Below, piece after piece: positions 57,084 to 64,000 of a stretch of DNA of 64,000 nucleotides. Origin of the DNA: Clostridia bacterium (GTDB lineage Bacteria; Bacillota; Clostridia; Acetivibrionales; DSM-27016). The notes under the pieces were generated by a model. It had not been told where the DNA came from. It ran no database searches and saw only the letters and a program-made list of their open reading frames with translations. Both the position numbers and the translations under genes were made by a program. The DNA lies in assembly GCA_026414765.1 (NCBI GenBank), contig JAOAIJ010000015.1, forward strand, positions 124,001 through 188,000, read 5' to 3'. Each line of letters opens with the position of its first letter. The first letter of the stretch is position 1.

Positions 57084-58079
57084 ATGGAAGAAGAGAGGCT
57101 GGTAGGATGTGAGGTCCGGCAGGAGGATCAGGATGAATCCAGCTTGAGGCCAAGGAAGCTGAGCGACTATATCGGACAAACAAAGGTAAAAGAAAACCTT
57201 TCCATATTTATTGAGGCTGCAAAAAAGAGGAACGAAGCTCTTGACCACGTACTCCTGTACGGTCCTCCCGGGCTTGGTAAGACTACTCTTGCAAGCATAA
57301 TAGCTTCTGAATTGGGAGTGAATCTGAGGATAACTTCAGGGCCAGCTATAGAAAAACCAGGAGATTTGGCGGCTATTCTGACAAACCTCGGGAATTATGA
57401 TGTTCTTTTTATTGACGAGATACACAGGTTGAACAGGAGTGTTGAAGAAATACTTTATCCCGCTATGGAGGATTATGCACTTGACATAATAATAGGAAAG
57501 GGGCCAAGTGCCCGTTCTATCAGGCTTGATCTGCCAAAGTTCACCTTGGTAGGCGCTACCACCAGGGCAGGACTTTTAACTTCTCCACTCAGAGATCGGT
57601 TCGGAGTGATTAACAGGCTGGAAATGTATACAAGTGATGAACTTACCCTGATTGTTAAAAGGTCGGCTAATATATTGGGTATGGGCATTGATGAGGAAGG
57701 AGCGCGGGAAATAGCTAGACGTGCCAGAGGTACTCCCAGAATTGTCAACCGTCTTCTAAAAAGAGTCAGGGATTTTGCTCAGGTAAAAGCTGACGGATTC
57801 ATTACAGGCAGTGTAGCAGTAATGGCTCTTGATGCGTTGGAGGTAGACAGGATAGGTCTGGATGGTGTAGATAGAAATATGCTTATGACTATTATCGATA
57901 AATTTGCTGGTGGTCCTGTGGGCCTTGATACTCTGGCTGCTTCAATCGGTGAGGAGACTGAGACTATCGAGGATGTCTATGAACCGTTTTTGCTGCAGCT
58001 TGGCTTTATAAACAAGACTCCAAGAGGCAGAATGGCAACAAAGCTTGCATATGAGCACCTGGGGTTAAGGTATGAGTAA
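57084..58079 (+). CDS. ruvB: Holliday junction helicase motor RuvB
   Basis: This 331-aa AAA+ ATPase drives branch migration. Walker A GPPGLGKT is at 60-67, Walker B FIDEIH near 109-114, the sensor GATTRAGLL follows, and a C-terminal winged helix ends [21 protein letters not shown]. It lies 40 bp after ruvA. Confidence 0.98.
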   Translation: MEEERLVGCEVRQEDQDESSLRPRKLSDYIGQTKVKENLSIFIEAAKKRNEALDHVLLYGPPGLGKTTLASIIASELGVNLRITSGPAIEKPGDLAAILTNLGNYDVLFIDEIHRLNRSVEEILYPAMEDYALDIIIGKGPSARSIRLDLPKFTLVGATTRAGLLTSPLRDRFGVINRLEMYTSDELTLIVKRSANILGMGIDEEGAREIARRARGTPRIVNRLLKRVRDFAQVKADGFITGSVAVMALDALEVDRIGLDGVDRNMLMTIIDKFAGGPVGLDTLAASIGEETETIEDVYEPFLLQLGFINKTPRGRMATKLAYEHLGLRYE

Positions 58080-58108
58080 GGTTTATTCCGTTATATGAGA
58101 GGGTTTTT

Positions 58109-58636
58109 ATGAAACTGTTGATGCATATGTGTTGTGCCCCATGCTCGGTTTTTCCCACGAGTTTGATGAAGGGAGATATTGAGTTGGAAGGACTTTTCTA
58201 TAATCCGAATATTCATCCTGCCGAGGAGCATAAGCGGCGCAAGGAAAATGTAGAGTTGTTCTCAAAACTGGAGAATATACCCGTTACATGTATGGATGAC
58301 TTTATGCAGGATGAATGGGAGGCATTTAAAGGGCATGAGGATATGAGATGTAAAATGTGTTATGGCATACGTATGGATAAAGTAGCTCAATATGCTAAGG
58401 AAATGGGTTTTGACGCATTTACTACTTCCCTTCTGGTAAGTCCTTATCAAAAGCATGATGTGATTAAAAATCTGGGTCAAAAGGCTGCTGAAAAGTACGG
58501 AATTGATTTTTACTACAAAGATTTCCGTCCCGGGTTTAGGCAAGGCCAGCAGATGGCAAAGGAAATGGGACTATACAGGCAAAAGTTCTGCGGCTGCATA
58601 GTATCTTATAACGAGTCACAAAACAGGAAGAAATGA
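58109..58636 (+). CDS. queH: Epoxyqueuosine reductase QueH
   Basis: QueH reduces epoxyqueuosine to queuosine in tRNA, as the non-cobalamin alternative to QueG. The 175-aa protein has the vicinal HMCCAPCS motif, GHEDMRCKMCYGIRM and the C-terminal FCGCIVS, which hold the [4Fe-4S] cluster and the adjacent metal. It is 30 bp downstream of ruvB, a common association. Confidence 0.93.
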   Translation: MKLLMHMCCAPCSVFPTSLMKGDIELEGLFYNPNIHPAEEHKRRKENVELFSKLENIPVTCMDDFMQDEWEAFKGHEDMRCKMCYGIRMDKVAQYAKEMGFDAFTTSLLVSPYQKHDVIKNLGQKAAEKYGIDFYYKDFRPGFRQGQQMAKEMGLYRQKFCGCIVSYNESQNRKK

Positions 58637-58945
58637 TTGGCCTTAAAGTGGGTATATAGGTTCTAAGTTACTGCGCTGGGGATTATGACCAATTAATTAA
58701 TACGACATGGATATATTATTAAACTGATAAAATGCAAGAAATCCGGTTTACACGTGCAAAAAACCGGATTTCTTTATGTATATACGCTAAAATATAGCTT
58801 TCAATTACCGGAATTTTTATTGCATTACACTTTTGTTACAATACTATTAAAGTTATATAAAAATATAGGAAAAATAAGCTAAGATGTCGAATGATATGGT
58901 ATTATGGGAATGTACACAGGATAAAAAAATAGTGAGGTGTTAATT
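58637..58945. other. Intergenic region with queH terminator
   Basis: Besides the hairpin at 58736-58774 the 309-bp stretch is AT-rich, with no frame and no clear second element; it should hold the amidase promoter. Confidence 0.4.
58736..58778 (+). terminator. Terminator of ruvCAB-queH
   Basis: 14-bp perfect stem AAGAAATCCGGTTT (58736-58749)/AAACCGGATTTCTT (58761-58774), 11-nt loop, T-rich end. Confidence 0.88.
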
Positions 58946-61039
58946 ATGAGGAAAATCGCAGCAATGATCACGTCTATAGTTGTTATATTATTTTATACTA
59001 CTAATTCCTTTGCACAGACTATCACTTTATCTTCTCGGACAAATCAGAAAGCAGGAACTTTAAGTGAAGTAAAATGCTCTTCTCAAAGCATACAGGACAA
59101 GATAGAGATATCGGTAGATGCTTATGAAGGGTACATAGTAAAGCGCTATAACAAGCCTGACAGAATTGTCATTGATATCCCTAATACTACCATAGTTGCA
59201 AAGCAGCAGGGTACCAGTATTAAAAGCAATCTGACAAAAGCAGTGAGGTATGCCCAGTTTAGTAAAACTACTGCAAGAATTGTGATTGATACAGTAGGGC
59301 AACCTCAGTATCAGGTTGAGGAAAAGAAGCAAAAGCTGGTTTTATACATAATGAATCCGATAGTAAAAGGCGTTTCATATTATAATGACGGTGATAAGGC
59401 TAATATCATTCTTGCCGGCATCAAGCTGGTTGATGGAAGAGGCAATACCGGTAAATTATTTACTGAAAAGCATGAAATGTCAGGTAAAAAATACACTGTT
59501 ACATTTCTAAGCAAGTTGGGAAAGCTTGAGGATAAGACAGTTAAGGTTAATGATACTTTAATCAATTCAATTCAAATCTACAATAATAAGAAAACAAAAG
59601 AAACCAGTATAATATTTAACGCAAAGGACAGGCTGCGTTATGAAGCTGCAGCAAAGGATGAGGTTAAGGGTACTGTTATTAAGATTACTAATTCTGAGCT
59701 GGCTGACAGAGCTTATGAAAACAGAGGCTCCGAGGATGAAGCTGACAATGGAGGGATAGAGCCGGGAGAATTGGATTTTGAGATACCTGTATCCAATCCC
59801 GAAAAAGATGATACTGACAAGCAGAAGGAAGAATCTACTTTATCCTTGCTGAATATCAAGCATAGTTTTTTAGATAATGGTGCAAGTGAAGTAGCAATTT
59901 CGCTTGAGAACTATTTAAATTACAATATTATGAGGTTGACAGGACCGGACAGGCTGGTAATAGACATTCCTAATACAAATGCACCTGTTAATCAAGAGAC
60001 TTTGAGTATTGGCAGCAGTTTGGTGAAGAGTGTAAGATATGCGCAATTCGAGGATAAAACTGCGAGAATAGTTCTGGACACAGAAGGACAGCCTCAGTTC
60101 CGGGTTGAAGAAAGGCCGGGGCAGCTGGCATTGGTTATTGAGAAGCCTACGTATAAAAGTTTTAAATATAACAGTAGTGGAGACAGGGTGCATTTTATTC
60201 TTAGCAAGGTGAAACTTACTGAGGGCGGCGAAAAACTCAAAAAGCTTTATACTGAGAGCACAGATGATACAGGCCTCAAGTATACAATCTCTTTCAAAAG
60301 TGAACAGGCAGATATAGGTTATGGTACTTTTAAAATAAATGACAGTCTGTTGAATACGGTGGATATAGTAAAAGATGACCTGACAGGAATGACAAGCATT
60401 ACTTTCAACGCTAAGGACAAAACAGTTTACAATACTATTTCCAGACAATTGACAAATGATACTGCTATTACGGTTTTGAAACCCTTTACTGACGAGGATA
60501 AGCTGATTGTCATAGATGCAGGTCATGGTGGAATTGAACCTGGTGCAGTTCAGGGTGATTTGAAGGAAAAAACACTAAACCTGGATATAGCGATAAGACT
60601 GAACAGTCTGCTGAAAAGCAAAGGTGTTAAAACCTATATGACAAGGGAAGATGACAGCTATGTGGGACTTTACGAGAGGGCCTATATAGCAAACAAATTG
60701 AATGCAAAATTGTTTTTATCAATTCATAACAATGCATACTACTCGAAGCATAAAGGTACAGAAGTGTTGTATCACAGTTCCGGTGGGTTTGGTAAAAAGT
60801 TTGCTCAAATTTTGCAGGATATTTTGATTGGAAAACTTAATACTTACGATAGAAAGATAAAGGCAAGGCCTGAGCTGGTTGTACTGAAAGCTACTTTAAT
60901 GCCTTCGGCCCTGGCAGAAATTGCGTTTATGACAAATAAGGATGACAAGGAAAAGCTTATGGATGAGAATTTCAGGCAAAAATCTGCGGAAGCTCTGTGC
61001 GAAGGAATTATGAAAGCACTGGAGAGTATGGACGAATAA
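58946..61039 (+). CDS. N-acetylmuramoyl-L-alanine amidase with two AMIN modules
   Basis: This 697-aa secreted wall hydrolase cuts the amide bond between MurNAc and the stem peptide. A signal peptide spans residues 1-24. Two homologous AMIN-type modules (about 28-250 and 290-510) repeat the same landmarks: DRIVIDIPNT then AVRYAQFSKTTARIVIDT, and DRLVIDIPNT then SVRYAQFEDKTARIVLDT. The C-terminal Amidase_3 domain (about 515-697) has zinc ligands in DAGHGG, the Glu of KEKTLNLD and SIHNNA, plus the catalytic Glu in LAEIAFMTN. ATG 58946 follows GAGGTG. Likely acts in septation or sporulation. Confidence 0.92.
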   Translation: MRKIAAMITSIVVILFYTTNSFAQTITLSSRTNQKAGTLSEVKCSSQSIQDKIEISVDAYEGYIVKRYNKPDRIVIDIPNTTIVAKQQGTSIKSNLTKAVRYAQFSKTTARIVIDTVGQPQYQVEEKKQKLVLYIMNPIVKGVSYYNDGDKANIILAGIKLVDGRGNTGKLFTEKHEMSGKKYTVTFLSKLGKLEDKTVKVNDTLINSIQIYNNKKTKETSIIFNAKDRLRYEAAAKDEVKGTVIKITNSELADRAYENRGSEDEADNGGIEPGELDFEIPVSNPEKDDTDKQKEESTLSLLNIKHSFLDNGASEVAISLENYLNYNIMRLTGPDRLVIDIPNTNAPVNQETLSIGSSLVKSVRYAQFEDKTARIVLDTEGQPQFRVEERPGQLALVIEKPTYKSFKYNSSGDRVHFILSKVKLTEGGEKLKKLYTESTDDTGLKYTISFKSEQADIGYGTFKINDSLLNTVDIVKDDLTGMTSITFNAKDKTVYNTISRQLTNDTAITVLKPFTDEDKLIVIDAGHGGIEPGAVQGDLKEKTLNLDIAIRLNSLLKSKGVKTYMTREDDSYVGLYERAYIANKLNAKLFLSIHNNAYYSKHKGTEVLYHSSGGFGKKFAQILQDILIGKLNTYDRKIKARPELVVLKATLMPSALAEIAFMTNKDDKEKLMDENFRQKSAEALCEGIMKALESMDE

Positions 61040-61072
61040 ATAAATTAGAAATTTCAGTATATAAAGTATATA

Positions 61073-61112
61073 AAAAAAATCAGCAGAATTTATGTATTCT
61101 ACTGATTTTTTT
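61073..61112 (+). terminator. Terminator of amidase gene
   Basis: AAATCAGCAGAAT/ATTCTACTGATTT stem with one mismatch, 6-nt loop and T run. Confidence 0.82.
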
Positions 61113-61305
61113 TATTGGATGCTTGTGATAACATTGAACTATTGAACTAAGATGGGAAATAATATATTCTCTTAATTTTGTCCATAATTATAGTGTGTAA
61201 TTGTAAGAGTTTGGCAATTATAGTCTGCTGCTTATAACTCATAGCTTTTCCGGACTTTGGAATGCGGGAAGGTAATAATATTTACTCACTGTAAGGAGGA
61301 AAATT

Positions 61306-62409
61306 ATGAAGAGGAGTTTGTTTTATATAGTAGTTATGGGAATTCTATTGCTCTCAGCTTGTGATATACCTATAGAAAAGGATTCCAGTAATGCAATGAA
61401 TGAATACACAGAAACTGACCTGGCCAAGTCTGTCGATGAAACAGATAATAGCAAAGTGAATGGTGAAAAATCCGGCGAAGTAAAAGGTATTATGAAGGAT
61501 ACATCTACTGAGAATATACAGAGTGATAAAAGGTTGTCACTGGTTTTATACTATCAAAGTGAAAAAGGATTTTTAGTACCTGTAACAAGAAGGGCGACAA
61601 AACAGGAGGGGATTGCGAAAGCGGCAGTCTGTGGATTAATTGATAGTTCAATTAATAGGGAGGAATTGGAATATTTTGGACTTTACCCTACATTACCGGC
61701 GGGAACTGAAGTAAGAGGCCTTAGCATTAAAGACAGTACAGCTACTATAGATTTTAACTCCCTGATTCTTGATTATGAAAGCAAAGCAGAAGAACGGAAT
61801 ATAATTTCTTCTGTAGTATATACACTAACAGAATTTAAAACCGTTAAGAATGTCAAGATGCTTGTGAACGGTGCATTAAAAGAAAAGTTGAAGTTTGGTT
61901 CAGACATTTCAGGAATGCTAAACAGGGAAAATGTTTTAGTAAATACGGAAAAAATACATCTTACAAAGGGAATGGTGAAAAGTGACATATACTTTCTAAT
62001 GGATTCAGAAGCAATGCTTTCGTATACACTTCCTGTATCCGTTGAGTATCCTGAAACAAGTGACGATGCAAAACCGTCTAAAATAATAGAATTATTGGCT
62101 AAGGGACCTGAAAATAAGGAATTGTATTCTGAAATACCAAGAAAAACAAGGCTTCTGGGTAGTCATAGGGAAGGAAAAGTTCTCCAACTTGATTTTGATA
62201 AGGAAATAAAATCGTATGGAGGCGGAAACGCAAGAGAAAAAGGTATTTTAAATCAGATTTTGTATTCAATGAAACAAATAGATGATATTGAAAAGGTGAA
62301 AATAATTATTGAAGGTAAAGAAGGCAGTTTGCCTGAAGGAACGGAAATTTCACGTGGAATAAGTATTCCTGCTGAAATTAATGATTATCTAAATAGTAAG
62401 GCAAACTAG
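61306..62409 (+). CDS. gerM: GerM-like lipoprotein with two GerMN domains
   Basis: This 367-aa lipoprotein (lipobox LLSAC, Cys near residue 19) has two GerMN domains: about 80-190 (LVLYYQSEKGFLVPVTR... VKMLVNG) and 220-350 (SDIYFLMDSEAML... KIIIEGKEG). GerM works in sporulation and germination. The order gerM-rph-rdgB-ysnB matches Bacillus subtilis, supporting the name. An AAGGAGG site precedes the ATG. Confidence 0.9.
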   Translation: MKRSLFYIVVMGILLLSACDIPIEKDSSNAMNEYTETDLAKSVDETDNSKVNGEKSGEVKGIMKDTSTENIQSDKRLSLVLYYQSEKGFLVPVTRRATKQEGIAKAAVCGLIDSSINREELEYFGLYPTLPAGTEVRGLSIKDSTATIDFNSLILDYESKAEERNIISSVVYTLTEFKTVKNVKMLVNGALKEKLKFGSDISGMLNRENVLVNTEKIHLTKGMVKSDIYFLMDSEAMLSYTLPVSVEYPETSDDAKPSKIIELLAKGPENKELYSEIPRKTRLLGSHREGKVLQLDFDKEIKSYGGGNAREKGILNQILYSMKQIDDIEKVKIIIEGKEGSLPEGTEISRGISIPAEINDYLNSKAN

Positions 62410-62456
62410 TATATTAAGCGACTAAATTATTGAATTTGAAAGGTAGGATTTGTAAA

Positions 62457-63194
62457 TTGAGAGTTGACGGAAGGGAAAATACAGAACTTAGAAAAGCCAA
62501 AATAACCAGGAATTACTTGAAGCATGCGGAAGGGTCAGTGTTAATTGAAATGGGTGATACGAAAGTTATCTGTACTGCTTCTGTTGAAGAAAAAGTACCT
62601 CCTTTCAAAAAGGGCAGTGGTGAGGGATGGGTAACAGCAGAATATTCGATGTTGCCCAGGGCTACGCAGGTGAGGAATACAAGGGATATCAGCAAGCTTA
62701 AGCTAAATGGCAGAAGTCAGGAGATACAGAGACTGATAGGGAGATCTTTAAGATCTGTTGTTAATTTCAATATCCTCGGAGAGAGAGAAATTATTATAGA
62801 TTGTGATGTGGTTCAAGCTGATGGAGGTACAAGAACGGCTTCAATAACCGGGGCATTTGTAGCTCTTGCGGATGCATGCAGAACACTGGTTGAAAAGGGT
62901 ATCATTACAAAAATGCCTCTGACGGATTTTGTTGCTGCTGTAAGTGTGGGCCTGATTGGGCAGGATGAAATGCTTGATTTATGTTACCAGGAGGATTCAA
63001 ATGCAACAGTTGATATGAATGTGGTAATGACAGGAAGTGGAAGCTTTATCGAATTACAGGCGACAGGTGAACAAGCGCCCTTTAACCGTAAACAGTTTGA
63101 TAAACTCCTTAGCCTTGCTGAAAGCGGTATAAGAAGTTTACTTGAATTACAGAGAGAAGTGTTGGGGAGCATAACAAATAGTATCGGGGGCTAA
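62457..63194 (+). CDS. rph: Ribonuclease PH
   Basis: RNase PH is a phosphorolytic 3'-5' exonuclease that trims tRNA precursors. The 245-aa protein starts (TTG) [17 protein letters not shown] and contains [38 protein letters not shown] and [26 protein letters not shown] 62457 gives the normal family length and has AGGTAGGA at correct spacing; TTG 62430 would add nine residues. Confidence 0.96.
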   Translation: MRVDGRENTELRKAKITRNYLKHAEGSVLIEMGDTKVICTASVEEKVPPFKKGSGEGWVTAEYSMLPRATQVRNTRDISKLKLNGRSQEIQRLIGRSLRSVVNFNILGEREIIIDCDVVQADGGTRTASITGAFVALADACRTLVEKGIITKMPLTDFVAAVSVGLIGQDEMLDLCYQEDSNATVDMNVVMTGSGSFIELQATGEQAPFNRKQFDKLLSLAESGIRSLLELQREVLGSITNSIGG

Positions 63195-63200
63195 CGAAAG

Positions 63201-63815
63201 ATGGAAGAATTCATAGTAGCATCAAGAAACAAAGGGAAGCTGAAAGAGATTTCCGAAATACTTGCGGATTTTCCGCTTCGAGTTGTCTCTATGGAAGAGA
63301 TAGGGATAGATAAGGATATAGAGGAGTACGGAAGTACATTTGAGGAAAATGCGTTGATAAAGGCAAAGGAAATACATAGTATTACCGGAAATATGGTTAT
63401 GGCTGATGATTCAGGTTTAGAGGTGGATTTTCTTAATGGTGCTCCTGGCATTTATTCTGCGAGATTTGCAGGTGAAGGTGCTACTGATGAAGATAAGAAC
63501 AATAAATTATTAGAGCTTCTGAAGGAAGTTCCATTTGAAAAGAGGAATGCAAGATTTGTCTGCGTAATTGCTGTTGTTTTTCCTGATGGTGAAAGTTTCA
63601 CGGTAAGGGGAACCTGCGAGGGTTATATTGCGTTTAAGCCAGAGGGGAAAAACGGATTTGGATACGATCCATTATTCTATGTTCCTGAATATGATATGAC
63701 AACTGCTCAGTTGGCTCCTGAAGAGAAACATAGAATAAGCCATAGAGGTAAGGCATTGAGGCTAATGGCGGAAAAGTTGAAAGAGTATGGGATTGAAGAT
63801 AAAGATCTATGGTAA
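63201..63815 (+). CDS. rdgB: XTP/dITP diphosphatase (RdgB/HAM1)
   Basis: This 204-aa house-cleaning enzyme hydrolyses ITP, XTP and dITP. SRNKGKLKEISEILAD binds the triphosphate, and MADDSGLEVDFLNGAPGIYSARFAG, FGYDPLFYVPEYD and SHRGKALRLM complete the family signature. It is 6 bp after rph. Confidence 0.96.
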   Translation: MEEFIVASRNKGKLKEISEILADFPLRVVSMEEIGIDKDIEEYGSTFEENALIKAKEIHSITGNMVMADDSGLEVDFLNGAPGIYSARFAGEGATDEDKNNKLLELLKEVPFEKRNARFVCVIAVVFPDGESFTVRGTCEGYIAFKPEGKNGFGYDPLFYVPEYDMTTAQLAPEEKHRISHRGKALRLMAEKLKEYGIEDKDLW

Positions 63816-63854
63816 ATATGTATTAATGCAAATGGTATTTCGGGGGTTGTAGCA

Positions 63855-64000
63855 ATGAAAATACTTGTACTTAGTGATACACATGGAGATACGGATAAAG
63901 CAGAGGAGGCAATAAGGACCGAAAGTGATGTAGATTTGATTATTCATTTAGGCGATTATTTCAGAGATGCACAAAAACTTTCAGGAATATTCCCACAGAT
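63855..64000 (+). CDS. YsnB-like metallophosphoesterase, 3' truncated
   Basis: The first 48 codons are visible: KILVLSDTHGDTDKAEEAI and LIIHLGDYFRDA, the SDTHG and GD metal-binding motifs of MJ0936/YsnB phosphodiesterases. A CGGGGG site precedes ATG 63855. It continues the gerM-rph-rdgB order known from Bacillus. The rest is beyond the window. Confidence 0.88.
   Translation, partial: MKILVLSDTHGDTDKAEEAIRTESDVDLIIHLGDYFRDAQKLSGIFPQ

Overview
The window looks like a chromosomal segment of a Gram-positive, spore-forming, strictly anaerobic clostridium, probably of the cellulolytic cluster III group (Ruminiclostridium/Acetivibrio type). The taxon is inferred from gene content: the rng-rplU-prp-rpmA-obg block, an L27 with a Prp-cleaved N-terminus, GlgC/GlgD, a GerM-type lipoprotein, a short class III hybrid-cluster protein, and APS reductase paired with CysDN. 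Base composition is AT-rich. Most genes have clear AGGAGG-type ribosome binding sites, and several use TTG or GTG starts. Many intergenic regions carry long, near-perfect hairpins.

Layout. 1-4.5 kb: sulfate activation and reduction (aprA, cut by the window edge, aprB, cysD, cysN). 4.67-7.76 kb: a tRNA-Pro(CGG) gene whose 3' half and downstream flank (about 236 bp) are repeated 2.8 kb away. The repeats bracket a small island with a TIR-domain protein, a decayed tyrosine integrase and a VbhA-type antitoxin/Fic pair. 7.9-15 kb: accessory genes (CAT-like acyltransferase, SurA-like protein), YkvA-like protein, CheY, chorismate synthase, a poly-HAMP chemoreceptor and a cheW remnant. 15-17.7 kb: MFS transporter plus PdxA-family dehydrogenase, and a YjbR-like protein. 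18-25.7 kb: a conserved translation/RNA block (two TIGR039xx radical-SAM-linked proteins, RNase G, L21, Prp, L27, Obg, YhbY). 26-35 kb: threonine ammonia-lyase, DUF4364, a QueG-like Fe-S protein, an odd receiver/zinc-ribbon protein, GlgC-GlgD, and a LOR/SDH-domain protein with an EamA transporter. 35.3-38 kb: amino-acid ABC transporter. 38-43.6 kb: LTA-synthase-like protein, ferritin-like protein, a PadR regulator with a striking glycine-pentad repeat protein, and Hcp with an FNR/CRP-like operator. 44-52 kb: GAF protein plus an orphan TPP enzyme, a second chemoreceptor, STAS-like protein, methyltransferase, metalloprotease, a promoter-driven structured non-coding region and a lipoprotein deacetylase. 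52-64 kb: two small genes, argG-argH, ruvC-ruvA-ruvB-queH, a two-AMIN cell-wall amidase, gerM-rph-rdgB and the start of a YsnB-like phosphodiesterase.

The points most worth a second look are the tRNA-Pro island with its nested, foldable attachment repeat and TIR/Fic cargo; a roughly 400-nt candidate non-coding RNA at 50.39-50.79 kb with its own promoter, closing helix and terminator; the PadR-controlled protein made of 18 exact GxxxX pentads; and the TGTGA-N6-TCACA operator at hcp that touches a 30-bp perfect inverted repeat. Everything here was read by eye; no homology search, folding or alignment program was run.
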